A model generated the notes under the pieces. The model saw only the letters and a program-made list of their open reading frames with translations, was not told where the DNA came from and did no database searches. DNA of 25,261 nt. Source: UMGS1370 sp963557065 (GTDB lineage: Bacteria > Bacillota > Clostridia > Lachnospirales > Lachnospiraceae). The stretch is taken from assembly GCA_963557065.1 (NCBI GenBank), contig CAUWCT010000055.1, forward strand, positions 1-25,261, written 5' to 3'. Of this stretch, positions 1 through 7,995 are shown one piece after another (position 1 is the first letter of the stretch; every line of letters begins with the position of its first letter). The position numbers and the translations under genes were made by a program.

Positions 1-38
1 ATCTAACCATATGGATATAAAATTAACTAAATGACATT

Positions 39-55
39 GATGGCTGAACTGTTAC
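39..55. repeat. Repeat arm matching the palindromic element at 3104-3254
   Basis: This 17-base stretch ends in GGCTGAACTGTTAC. Its reverse complement matches the left arm of the element at 3104-3120 at 16 of 17 positions. Only the terminal arm is shared; the bases at 1-38 do not resemble the inside of the full copy. It may be the end of another copy cut off by the window edge, or a solo arm. Apart from this arm and the promoter near 176-203, I see nothing else in 1-171. Confidence 0.6.
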
Positions 56-175
56 GAAAAAATTCGTATATCCGATTAAAAGTCAGATAACCGAAAATAA
101 ATACAGTTGTAAGTACTTTCAATAAAAAAAGTCTGGAAATCATGTACTTTTTTGGAAAATGCAGAGGAAAATTGC

Positions 176-203
176 TTTACGTAGAACGAAAGTATGATAT
201 AAT
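176..203 (+). promoter_or_regulatory. ppdK promoter (extended -10)
   Basis: The -10 is a consensus TATAAT at 198-203 preceded by TG at 195-196, an extended -10. The best -35 is TTTACG at 176-181 with a 16-base spacer. Transcription would begin near 210, giving a leader of about 150 bases before ppdK. The strong -10 fits a highly expressed glycolytic gene. Confidence 0.6.
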
Positions 204-223
204 ATTTACGATAAGAAACAAGG

Positions 224-299
224 ACAAGCGCATGTATAGAAGAACCCAGCGAGCAGAGACCCAAGGGGTTTTTTTATATGTGCGCTTGTAAAAGCGCGC
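224..299 (+). promoter_or_regulatory. Structured ppdK leader with two competing hairpins
   Basis: Bases 224-247 can pair continuously with 266-289: 24 base pairs including four G-U pairs, around an 18-base loop at 248-265. The 3' part of that stem, 280-287, can instead pair with 292-299 to give an 8-bp hairpin closed by a GTAA (GNRA-type) loop at 288-291. The two folds exclude each other. A run of seven T at 269-275 lies inside the long stem. I do not recognise this as a known riboswitch, T-box or small RNA family; a regulatory or stabilising role is inference. Confidence 0.45.
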
Positions 300-360
300 A
301 GGCGGCAGGCTGTTTTGCAGCACTGACTGTCACATTCAAACTTTTAGGAGGAATTTATCA

Positions 361-2991
361 ATGGCAAAATGGGTTTATTTGTTCAAAGAGGGTAATGCCG
401 ACATGAGAAACCTGTTAGGCGGTAAAGGTGCAAACCTGGCTGAGATGACCAACTTAGGTCTTCCGGTACCACAGGGCTTTACCATTACCACCGAGGCTTG
501 TACTCAGTATTATGAGGATGGCCGCGTAATCAATGATGAGATTATGGGTCAGATTATGGAGCATATTACTAAGATGGAGGAGATCACCGGCAAGAAGTTC
601 GGCGATAAAGAGAATCCTCTTCTGGTTTCCGTTCGTTCCGGCGCACGTGCATCCATGCCTGGTATGATGGATACCATCTTAAACCTGGGCCTTAATGAAG
701 AAGTAGTAGAAGTTCTGGCAGCCAAGTCCGGCAACCCCCGTTGGGCATGGGACTGCTACAGAAGATTTATCCAGATGTTCTCCGACGTAGTTATGGAAGT
801 TGGAAAGAAATACTTTGAAGAACTGATCGATAAGATGAAAGCAGAAAAGGGAGTTACTCAGGACGTTGAGTTGACCGCTGAAGACTTAAAGGAACTGGCT
901 AACCAGTTTAAGGCTGAATACAAAGAGAAGATTGGTGAAGACTTCCCAACCGATCCAAAGGTTCAGTTAATGGAAGCAATCAAGGCTGTATTCCGTTCCT
1001 GGGATAACCCAAGAGCAAACGTATACCGCCGTGACAACGATATCCCATATTCCTGGGGTACTGCTGTAAACGTACAGATGATGGCATTCGGCAACATGGG
1101 CGAAACCTCTGGTACCGGTGTTGCATTTACCCGTGATCCTGCTACCGGCGAGAAGCACCTGATGGGTGAGTTCTTAATGAACGCTCAGGGCGAGGACGTA
1201 GTAGCCGGTGTCCGTACTCCTCAGAAGATTGATCAGTTAAAGGAAGTTATGCCGGAGGTTTACGATCAGTTCGTAACTATCTGCCATACTCTGGAAGATC
1301 ACTACCGCGATATGCAGGATATGGAGTTTACCATTGAGGACAGAAAGCTGTACATGCTGCAGACCCGTAATGGTAAGAGAACTGCAAAGGCTGCATTAAA
1401 GATTGCCTGCGATTTAGTTGATGAAGGAATGATCACCGAAGAGAAAGCAGTTAAGATGATCGATCCAAGAAACTTAGATACTCTGCTTCATCCTCAGTTT
1501 GATGCAGAGGCATTAAAGAAGGCTGAGCCGGTTGCAAAGGCTCTGGCTGCATCTCCGGGCGCTGCCTGCGGTAAGATTGTATTTACTGCTGAAGACGCAA
1601 AAGAGTGGAATGCAAGAGGCGAGAAGGTAGTTCTGGTTCGTCTGGAAACCTCTCCTGAAGATATTGAAGGTATGAAGGCTGCTCAGGGTATCCTGACTGT
1701 TCGCGGCGGTATGACCTCTCATGCAGCAGTAGTTGCACGTGGTATGGGTACCTGCTGTGTATCCGGCTGCTCTGATATTGCTATGGACGAAGCAAATAAG
1801 AAATTCGTTCTGGCTGGCAAAGAGTACCATGAAGGCGACTGGCTGTCTATTGATGGTTCTACCGGTAAGATTTACGATGGCGTTATCCCGACTGTAGACG
1901 CTACCATCGCCGGCGAGTTCGGCAGAATCATGGCCTGGGCTGACAAGTACAGAAGATTAAAAGTAAGAACCAACGCAGATACTCCTGCTGACGCTAAGAA
2001 GGCACGTGAGTTAGGCGCAGAAGGTATCGGCCTTTGCCGTACAGAGCATATGTTCTTTGAAGGCGACAGAATTGATGCATTCCGCGAGATGATTTGTTCT
2101 GACACTGTAGAAGAAAGAGAAGAAGCTTTAGAGAAGATCCTTCCTGTACAGCAGGGTGACTTTGAAGCATTATACGAGGCTCTGGAAGGCAATCCAGTTA
2201 CCATCCGTTTCTTAGATCCGCCGTTACATGAGTTTGTTCCTACCGAAGAAGCTGACATCGAAAAGCTGGCTAAGGCTAAGGGCAAGACTGTTGAGCAGAT
2301 CAAGAACATCATTGAGTCTCTTCACGAGTTCAACCCGATGATGGGCCATCGTGGATGCCGTCTGGCAGTTACCTATCCGGAGATTGCCAAGATGCAGACC
2401 AAGGCTGTTATCCGTGCGGCTATCAATGTCAAGAAGGCTCATGCAGACTGGAACATTGTACCGGAAATCATGATTCCATTGGTAGGCGATGTAAAAGAGT
2501 TAAAGTTTGTTAAGAAGGTAGTTGTTGAGACTGCAGACGCTGAAATTGCAGCAGCAGGTATCGAGTTAAAGTACGAAGTTGGTACTATGATCGAGATCCC
2601 AAGAGCAGCATTAACTGCTGATGACATTGCAAAAGAGGCTGAGTTCTTCTGCTTTGGTACCAACGACTTAACCCAGATGACCTACGGCTTCTCCCGTGAC
2701 GATGCTGGCAAGTTCCTGAACGCTTACTATGACGCTAAGATCTTTGAGAACGATCCATTCGCAAAATTAGATCAGACCGGTGTCGGCAAGCTGATGGAAA
2801 CAGCTATTAAGTTAGGTAAGAGCGTTCGTCCTGACATGCATGTAGGTATCTGCGGCGAGCATGGCGGAGATCCATCTTCCGTAGAGTTCTGCCATAAGAT
2901 TGGTTTGGACTATGTATCCTGTTCTCCATTCCGCGTACCGATTGCAAGACTGGCAGCAGCACAGGCAGCTATCAACAATGCAGGAAAATAG
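361..2991 (+). CDS. ppdK: Pyruvate, phosphate dikinase
   Basis: The 876-residue protein interconverts pyruvate, ATP and phosphate with PEP, AMP and pyrophosphate; it is cytosolic and in anaerobes commonly serves glycolysis in the pyruvate-forming direction. Length and domain order match the clostridial enzyme: N-terminal ATP-grasp nucleotide-binding domain (start MAKWVYLFKEG), central phospho-His domain with GGMTSHAAVVARG and the swivelling His at residue 454, and a C-terminal PEP-binding barrel with GICGEHGGDP, whose Cys is residue 831, the same number as the catalytic Cys of the Clostridium symbiosum enzyme. AGGAGG lies 9 bases before the ATG. It is a single-gene unit, with a promoter upstream and a terminator downstream. 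No lesion is seen. Confidence 0.97.
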   Translation: MAKWVYLFKEGNADMRNLLGGKGANLAEMTNLGLPVPQGFTITTEACTQYYEDGRVINDEIMGQIMEHITKMEEITGKKFGDKENPLLVSVRSGARASMPGMMDTILNLGLNEEVVEVLAAKSGNPRWAWDCYRRFIQMFSDVVMEVGKKYFEELIDKMKAEKGVTQDVELTAEDLKELANQFKAEYKEKIGEDFPTDPKVQLMEAIKAVFRSWDNPRANVYRRDNDIPYSWGTAVNVQMMAFGNMGETSGTGVAFTRDPATGEKHLMGEFLMNAQGEDVVAGVRTPQKIDQLKEVMPEVYDQFVTICHTLEDHYRDMQDMEFTIEDRKLYMLQTRNGKRTAKAALKIACDLVDEGMITEEKAVKMIDPRNLDTLLHPQFDAEALKKAEPVAKALAASPGAACGKIVFTAEDAKEWNARGEKVVLVRLETSPEDIEGMKAAQGILTVRGGMTSHAAVVARGMGTCCVSGCSDIAMDEANKKFVLAGKEYHEGDWLSIDGSTGKIYDGVIPTVDATIAGEFGRIMAWADKYRRLKVRTNADTPADAKKARELGAEGIGLCRTEHMFFEGDRIDAFREMICSDTVEEREEALEKILPVQQGDFEALYEALEGNPVTIRFLDPPLHEFVPTEEADIEKLAKAKGKTVEQIKNIIESLHEFNPMMGHRGCRLAVTYPEIAKMQTKAVIRAAINVKKAHADWNIVPEIMIPLVGDVKELKFVKKVVVETADAEIAAAGIELKYEVGTMIEIPRAALTADDIAKEAEFFCFGTNDLTQMTYGFSRDDAGKFLNAYYDAKIFENDPFAKLDQTGVGKLMETAIKLGKSVRPDMHVGICGEHGGDPSSVEFCHKIGLDYVSCSPFRVPIARLAAAQAAINNAGK

Positions 2992-3029
2992 AAAAACGCA
3001 AGTTATTTGCAAAATCTATATATAACTCG

Positions 3030-3064
3030 AAAGGGAAGCAGTTTTTTAGCTTCCCTTTCTTTAT
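3030..3064 (+). terminator. ppdK terminator
   Basis: A perfect 10-bp stem (3030-3039 with 3049-3058, AAAGGGAAGC against its complement) has a T-rich loop and is followed by a T-rich tail. It lies 38 bases after the ppdK stop. Confidence 0.8.
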
Positions 3065-3103
3065 ATCTTAATTAGGGCTAAATCCTAAAAGCTATGGCTT
3101 ATA

Positions 3104-3254
3104 GTAACAGTTCAGCCATGCATCTTCTTGCCCGTTTGCAGCGGACAAGAAGCGTCTGGCGTCCGCCCTATGAAGATTCAGACAGAAAAACTCTTATGAA
3201 AACAAGCTTTCGACGCGTTTTCCTGTCTGAATCTTCGCATGGCGGAACTGTTAC
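3104..3254. repeat. Palindromic intergenic repeat with 17-bp inverted ends
   Basis: The ends are GTAACAGTTCAGCCATG (3104-3120) and CATGGCGGAACTGTTAC (3238-3254), inverted copies matching at 16 of 17 positions. Inside, 3162-3191 pairs imperfectly with 3217-3246, with a near-perfect 15-bp core (3171-3185 with 3223-3237), and GCGGAC (3141-3146) is inverted at 3161-3166. The element is 151 bp, codes for nothing convincing, and shares its end with 39-55. It resembles a small non-autonomous (MITE- or REP-like) element. The stretch 3065-3320 holds no gene that I would support. Confidence 0.65.
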
Positions 3255-3324
3255 CCAGAAATGGGAGTACGGAAGGATTAGATTTGTAAAAATTGACGAA
3301 AAATGTCAGAGAGCAATGGAATGC

Positions 3325-3352
3325 TTGATTAGTTTGAAAACTGTGGTAGAAT
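3325..3352 (+). promoter_or_regulatory. Likely feoAB promoter
   Basis: TTGATT (3325-3330) and TAGAAT (3347-3352) are separated by 16 bases, with TG at 3344-3345 forming an extended -10. The leader that follows can fold into a hairpin (3361-3369 with 3375-3383, extended by 3354-3359 with 3387-3392). A second possible -35, TTGACA at 3391-3396, has only a weak -10 (TAATAC at 3413) too close to the start codon to be convincing. Confidence 0.5.
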
Positions 3353-3401
3353 AAAAAGGCGGCAATAGTAAGTTACTGTTGCCTTACCTTTTGACAAGCG
3401 G

Positions 3402-3415
3402 TTAGACATGACTAA
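3402..3415. promoter_or_regulatory. 14-bp dyad ahead of feoAB, candidate metal-regulator operator
   Basis: TTAGACATGACTAA is palindromic at 12 of 14 positions and sits just before the GGGAGG ribosome site of feoAB. Iron uptake genes of Firmicutes are usually repressed by Fur or DtxR-family proteins, and the TTAG/CTAA ends recall DtxR-type half-sites. The assignment to a particular regulator is inference. Confidence 0.35.
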
Positions 3416-3434
3416 TACATGGGAGGACAAATAG

Positions 3435-5765
3435 ATGAAATTGAACGAACTGTCAATAGGAAGCACAGCTACAATCCTTGCAGTAGGCGGTTCCGGAGCG
3501 CTGCGCCAGCATTTTTTGGATATGGGACTGATACAGGGAACCGAAGTAACGGTTGTAAAATATGCGCCCATGGGAGATCCAATCGAACTTCGGATTCATG
3601 GATATGAACTGACAATCCGGCTGGAAGATGCAGGAAATATTGAGATTAGCCAGGCCCATAGCCCGAAAGAGATAGAGAAAAAAGTAAAGAGACGGGAAAA
3701 GCACCATCCGGGATACGGAGAGGGAGGAAAATATCACAACCGAAAAGAAGAAAATCCTCTTCCGGACAGTGAGATCCTGACATTTGCCCTGGTAGGAAAC
3801 CAGAACTGCGGAAAAACTACACTATTTAATCAGCTCACCGGTTCCAAACAGCATGTGGGAAATTTTCCGGGGGTGACAGTAGACCGGAAGGATGGAGTGA
3901 TAAAAGGACACGAAAATACTTTGATTACAGACTTGCCCGGTATCTATTCCATGTCTCCCTACAGCAGCGAGGAGATTGTAACCAGAGAATTTGTCCTGCG
4001 GGAGAGACCAAGAGGAATTATTAATATTGTGGATGCAACCAATATTGAGAGAAACCTTTATCTTACCATGCAGCTTTTAGAACTGGGCTTTCCAATGGTA
4101 GTCGCCTTAAATATGATGGATGAACTGCGGGAAAACGGGGGCTCTGTCCTGGTCAATGAGATGGAAGAGGCCCTGGGCGTTCCGGTGATCCCTATTTCGG
4201 CAGCAAAGGGAGAGGGGATTGAAGAATTAATCCGCCATGCAATCCACGTGGCAAAATACCAGGAATGTCCATTGGATACAGATTTTTGCAAACAGTCGGA
4301 AGGAATCCACAGAGGGATTCATGCAGTGATGCACTTAATTGAAGATCATGGGCAGCGGGAGCAGATTCCGATTCGTTTTGCAGCCAGCAAAATTATGGAA
4401 GGCGATGCTCAGATGCTGGAAAAATTAAAGCTGACGGACAATGAGCAGAAGCTTCTGGAAGATATTTCCAGACAGACAGAAGAAGAAACCGGAATGGATC
4501 GGGCAGCTGCAGTAGCCCAAATGCGTTTTGATTATATAGAAGAGGTGTGCAGCGAGACGGTTATTAAACCGAGGGAGAGCAAGGAGAGAATCCGGAGCAG
4601 AAAGATGGACCAGTTTCTGACCGGAAAATATACAGGCATTCCTGCTTTTATCGGGATTATGGGCCTGGTATTCTGGCTGACATTTAATGTAATCGGAGCT
4701 TCTTTGCAGGGAATTTTGGAAACGGGTATTACCATGCTTACAGATGCAGCAGACATGGCCATGGAGCAGGCCAACATCAGCGGAGTGATTCACTCGCTGG
4801 TAATTGACGGCATCTTTAACGGAGTGGGAGGCGTACTCAGCTTTTTGCCCATTATTATTACCTTATTTTTCTTTTTATCCCTGTTAGAGGACAGCGGTTA
4901 TATGGCAAGAGTGGCCTTTATTATGGATAAGCTGTTAAGAAAACTGGGACTTTCCGGAAGAAGTATTGTGCCTATGCTCATTGGATTCGGCTGTACGGTT
5001 CCCGGCGTGATGGCAAGCCGTACTCTGCCTTCTGAACGGGACAGAAAAATGACGATTCTCCTGACTCCGTTTATGAGCTGTACGGCAAAGCTTCCGATTT
5101 ATGCGTTTTTTACAGCTGCATTCTTTCCCCAATACGGCGCTCTAGTTATGATCATTCTGTATCTGTCCGGGATTGCGCTGGGAATTGTTATGGCACTGAT
5201 CTTTAAAAAGACTGCATTTAAGGGGGAAGCAGTTCCGTTTGTCATGGAACTTCCCAATTACCGGATGCCGGGAGCTAAAAATGTATTCCATCTTTTGTGG
5301 GATAAGGCAAAAGACTTTTTGCAGAGAGCGTTTACGGTTATTTTTATTGCGACCATTATCATCTGGTTTTTGCAGAACTTTGATATGAGCCTGAATATGG
5401 TATCAGATTCTCAAAACAGTATTCTGGCAATGGTAGCAGGTATCTTGGCTCCCCTCTTTATCCCTGTAGGTTTTGGAGATTGGAGGATTGTCACAGCCCT
5501 GATTTCCGGATTCCTCGCAAAAGAGAGCGTGGTTTCTTCTCTGACTGTATTATTTGGAAGCACTGCAGCTTTACAGGAAAGCCTGACTGTAGTTGGTGCA
5601 GCAGCGCTGCTGGCATTTTGCCTGCTGTATACTCCCTGTGTGGCGGCAATCGCTTCTGTAAAACGGGAACTGGGAACAAAGTGGGCCGTTTTCATGGCGG
5701 CAGGTCAGTGCTTGATTGCATGGATTGCAGCTTTTGCAGTTTACCAGATTGGAATGCTGTTTTAA
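3435..5765 (+). CDS. feoB: Ferrous iron transporter, fused FeoA-FeoB
   Basis: This 776-residue inner-membrane Fe(II) uptake protein begins with a FeoA (SH3-like) domain at about residues 1-73, then a charged linker to about 115. The G domain of FeoB follows: G1 GNQNCGKTT at 121-129, switch/G2 GNFPGVTVD, G3 DLPG at 166-169 and G4 NMMD at 226-229. From about residue 395 a polytopic membrane part includes the conserved segment GFGCTVPGVMASRTL. FeoA and FeoB are usually separate genes; the fusion occurs in several clostridia. The start is set by GGGAGG at 3421-3426. No FeoC-like gene or Cys-rich FeoB partner follows. Expression is probably iron-controlled, given the operator-like dyad upstream. 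Confidence 0.95.
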   Translation: MKLNELSIGSTATILAVGGSGALRQHFLDMGLIQGTEVTVVKYAPMGDPIELRIHGYELTIRLEDAGNIEISQAHSPKEIEKKVKRREKHHPGYGEGGKYHNRKEENPLPDSEILTFALVGNQNCGKTTLFNQLTGSKQHVGNFPGVTVDRKDGVIKGHENTLITDLPGIYSMSPYSSEEIVTREFVLRERPRGIINIVDATNIERNLYLTMQLLELGFPMVVALNMMDELRENGGSVLVNEMEEALGVPVIPISAAKGEGIEELIRHAIHVAKYQECPLDTDFCKQSEGIHRGIHAVMHLIEDHGQREQIPIRFAASKIMEGDAQMLEKLKLTDNEQKLLEDISRQTEEETGMDRAAAVAQMRFDYIEEVCSETVIKPRESKERIRSRKMDQFLTGKYTGIPAFIGIMGLVFWLTFNVIGASLQGILETGITMLTDAADMAMEQANISGVIHSLVIDGIFNGVGGVLSFLPIIITLFFFLSLLEDSGYMARVAFIMDKLLRKLGLSGRSIVPMLIGFGCTVPGVMASRTLPSERDRKMTILLTPFMSCTAKLPIYAFFTAAFFPQYGALVMIILYLSGIALGIVMALIFKKTAFKGEAVPFVMELPNYRMPGAKNVFHLLWDKAKDFLQRAFTVIFIATIIIWFLQNFDMSLNMVSDSQNSILAMVAGILAPLFIPVGFGDWRIVTALISGFLAKESVVSSLTVLFGSTAALQESLTVVGAAALLAFCLLYTPCVAAIASVKRELGTKWAVFMAAGQCLIAWIAAFAVYQIGMLF

Positions 5766-5824
5766 TGGTTACAAAAATTGCAAGCAAACCTTCAGATTTT
5801 TTTAATATATAAACAAAAGAAATG

Positions 5825-5833
5825 TGGTACACT
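5825..5833 (+). promoter_or_regulatory. Possible promoter for the small ORF at 5881
   Basis: TGGTACACT gives an extended -10 (TACACT at 5828-5833), but no good -35 is visible. It would produce a leader of about 40 bases before the small ORF. No clear terminator separates feoAB from this ORF, so read-through from feoAB is also possible. Confidence 0.3.
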
Positions 5834-5880
5834 ATGTTTGTAAATAAAAACAAGTCCGTATAGATTCGAGGTGAATGCAT

Positions 5881-6018
5881 ATGATGAATCAGATTAAAAA
5901 GAGATGTTACCATTTCCTGTATACCATAGGCAGTTATCGTTTGACTGAGTGGAACCTGGAGAGACACCTGAAGCGGGAGGTTCAGCGTATGCTTCAGGAA
6001 GGCGTCAGAACCGCCTGA
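5881..6018 (+). CDS. Small hypothetical protein, 45 residues
   Basis: The ORF starts ATGATG after a CGAGGTGA ribosome site at 5868-5875 and ends with TGA directly followed by TAA. The product is small and basic: it opens MMNQIKKRCYHF, contains YRLTEWNLERHL and ends REVQRMLQEGVRTA, which suggests one or two amphipathic helices. It has one Cys and no signal peptide or clear membrane segment. I do not recognise the family. A good ribosome site, a double stop and an immediate terminator at 6052-6085 favour a real gene. It lies 115 bases after feoAB, so a link to iron transport is possible but unproven. Confidence 0.5.
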   Translation: MMNQIKKRCYHFLYTIGSYRLTEWNLERHLKREVQRMLQEGVRTA

Positions 6019-6051
6019 TAAAAAAGAATCAGACTATTATCACATACGCAG

Positions 6052-6085
6052 GCAGGAAGTCTTTGATGGATTTCCTGCTTTTTTT
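6052..6085 (+). terminator. Terminator after the small ORF
   Basis: GCAGGAA (6052-6058) pairs with TTCCTGC (6072-6078), followed directly by seven T. It separates the feoAB region from the next operon. Confidence 0.85.
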
Positions 6086-6114
6086 CTGTCAATCGGATTA
6101 AAATCGTGTATAAT
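6086..6114 (+). promoter_or_regulatory. Promoter of the oxidoreductase-TPR-DUF4037 operon
   Basis: CTGTCA (6086-6091) and consensus TATAAT (6109-6114) are 17 bases apart. It begins just after the T-run of the preceding terminator. Confidence 0.6.
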
Positions 6115-6149
6115 AAACACAGTCAGATAAGCAGGAGGTGGAGTCATCA

Positions 6150-7124
6150 TTGAATATTGGAATTGTGGGAAACGGTATGATTATTGAACTGGCAGGAGAC
6201 GCCATCATAAGACAGCCGGATTTTACCTGTACGGCTATTGTGTGCAGGCCAAAAAGCCGGGACAAAGCAGAAGCATATGCAAAAAAGTTTCACATTCCCG
6301 GAATTTATACAGACTATCGGGAATTTTTGGAACATGCGCCGATGGAAGCGGTTTACATAGGAATCGTCAACAGCGAACATTACCATTATGCAAAGCAGGC
6401 TCTTTTGGCAGGAAAACACGTAATTTTGGAGAAACCCTTTACAGTATCTCAAAAGGAGGCAAAAGAGCTGGCGCAGATTGCCGAAAAAACCGGGAAGATG
6501 CTGTTAGAAGCCATCTATATCCGCTACTGCGGGTGGATGGAAAGCGTCCGAAAAGGAACAGAATGTCTGGGCAGGATAAAATTGATTCAGTGCAGTTATT
6601 CTCAAAGATCCAGCAGGTATGACCAGTATTGCAGAAAAACTGTGCTTCCGGTTTTTGATCCGGCCTTAGGAGGAGGGGCGCTCTTTGATTTGGGGATATA
6701 TTGTGTTCATTTTGTGGATACTGTGATGAAAAATGAGAAGATTCAGGGGATATCCTATAAAGCTAACCGGGGATTTAACGGAGTGGATACTTCCGGAGTT
6801 CTGACCATTTCCTATCCGGAAAGTCTTGCAGTCTGCGTCTGCGCAAAAGATTCAGATGGGGCAAGGCAGGCAGTGATTCAGGGGGAAGAAGGATGGATAA
6901 AAGTAGAACCATTTCCTGTGGCAGAACGAGTTGTGCTGTATAAAAACCATTCTGATGAGGTGCAGATTTTGTGGCAGAAGACGGATTCCGAGAAAAATTT
7001 CCTTCTGGAAGAATTTCAAGAGCTGTCCCATATTTTAAAGGGAAATCTTAGGGACAGGGCAGAGACGGGGTTGGAAGAGAGTCTTCGGGTTATGGAAGTA
7101 TTAGAACAGACAAAAAACAATTAG
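6150..7124 (+). CDS. Gfo/Idh/MocA family NAD(P)-dependent oxidoreductase
   Basis: The protein has an N-terminal Rossmann fold with MNIGIVGNGM (GxGxx dinucleotide site at about residues 4-10), the family signature GKHVILEKPF at 88-97 with EKP, and a C-terminal alpha/beta substrate domain containing GGGALFDLGIYCVHF. Members oxidise or reduce sugars, inositols or related polyols; the substrate cannot be told here. I chose the TTG start at 6150 because AGGAGGTG at 6133-6140 stands 9 bases before it. A GTG at 6138 overlaps that ribosome site and is less likely; it would add four residues. It is first in an operon, with the TPR gene 16 bases downstream. Confidence 0.88.
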   Translation: MNIGIVGNGMIIELAGDAIIRQPDFTCTAIVCRPKSRDKAEAYAKKFHIPGIYTDYREFLEHAPMEAVYIGIVNSEHYHYAKQALLAGKHVILEKPFTVSQKEAKELAQIAEKTGKMLLEAIYIRYCGWMESVRKGTECLGRIKLIQCSYSQRSSRYDQYCRKTVLPVFDPALGGGALFDLGIYCVHFVDTVMKNEKIQGISYKANRGFNGVDTSGVLTISYPESLAVCVCAKDSDGARQAVIQGEEGWIKVEPFPVAERVVLYKNHSDEVQILWQKTDSEKNFLLEEFQELSHILKGNLRDRAETGLEESLRVMEVLEQTKNN

Positions 7125-7140
7125 AGAAAAGGAGCAGCAT

Positions 7141-7995
7141 ATGTTGGAAAAAGAAGACTGGCAAGAGCAGTGCTGCACAGTCAGACAGCGTTCATCTTAC
7201 CATGATGCAGAGGACTGTGTAAGGATACCGGCCAGACAGGTGGTAGAACTACTGGATCAACTGTTGGAGAAAAATAATACAGAAGAAGCAGAGAGACATC
7301 TGCAGTCCTGGCTTTTAAAGGCCAGAAAAGGAAATGACCGTTCCGGAGAACTTACCGTATTAAATGAGATGATGGGACTTTACCGCAGCATTGGAAAGGA
7401 GGAAGAGGGATTAAAGGCAGTAGAAGAGGGACTGGCTCTGCTTGAGGATATGGATTTAAAGGAAAGTGTGACAGCAGGAACTACCTGGATCAATGGGGCG
7501 ACCACGCTAAAAGCATTTGGACAGGCAAAAAGGGCTTTGCCCCTATATGAAAAAGCCTGGAGAGCTTACAGCAGTAATCTGGACCCCATGGATTACCGGT
7601 TTGCCGGTCTGTCCAACAATATGGCTCTGGCTTATGTGGATCTGGGAGATTATGTCCGTGCAGGAAATTATTATAAGAGAGCTATTTCGATTATGGAGCA
7701 ACTGCAGGAAGGATCGATGGAACTGGCAGTCACCTATGTGAATTTGGCCTGCATGTACGATGCCTGGGGCCATCGCTCTGACTTAGAAGGAGAAGAGACA
7801 GCGCCAAAGGATTGGGATGGACGGATTTGGGAGTGTCTGGACCGGGCAATGGAATATTTAGAGGATCCGAAGGCAAAACGGGACGGCTACTATGCCTTTA
7901 CCTGCAGCAAGTGTGCAGGGACATTCGGGTATTTTGGCCAGTTTCGCCGGAAAAAAGAACTGGAGGCGCGGGCAGAGGAGATTTACAGCAGATGA
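7141..7995 (+). CDS. Tetratricopeptide-repeat protein
   Basis: The 284-residue cytosolic protein is mostly helical. TPR-like helix pairs can be seen at about residues 70-104 (EEEGLKAVEEGLALLE), 114-147 (GQAKRALPLYEKAWRAY), 158-190 (LAYVDLGDYVRAGNYYKRAI) and 193-215. TPR arrays usually bind partner proteins. The stop overlaps the start of the next gene as ATGA at 7992-7995, which suggests translational coupling and joint function with the DUF4037 protein. GGAG-rich sequence (AAAGGAGCAGCAT) precedes the ATG. I know of no assigned function; a partner or regulator of the DUF4037 enzyme is inference. Confidence 0.85.
   Translation: MLEKEDWQEQCCTVRQRSSYHDAEDCVRIPARQVVELLDQLLEKNNTEEAERHLQSWLLKARKGNDRSGELTVLNEMMGLYRSIGKEEEGLKAVEEGLALLEDMDLKESVTAGTTWINGATTLKAFGQAKRALPLYEKAWRAYSSNLDPMDYRFAGLSNNMALAYVDLGDYVRAGNYYKRAISIMEQLQEGSMELAVTYVNLACMYDAWGHRSDLEGEETAPKDWDGRIWECLDRAMEYLEDPKAKRDGYYAFTCSKCAGTFGYFGQFRRKKELEARAEEIYSR

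Noticed and set aside
224..299. T-box or other known riboswitch in the ppdK leader
   Set aside because: No T-box core sequence, specifier-loop signature or other aptamer consensus that I know is present; left as an unassigned structured leader.
3094..3354. 86-residue open frame between ppdK and feoAB
   Set aside because: It runs straight through both arms of the palindromic repeat and the feoAB promoter, has no ribosome site, and its product shows no recognisable pattern. Treated as chance.
7812..7991. N-terminal 60-residue extension of the DUF4037 protein
   Set aside because: It lies wholly within the TPR gene in another frame; the ATG overlapping the TPR stop is the natural start.
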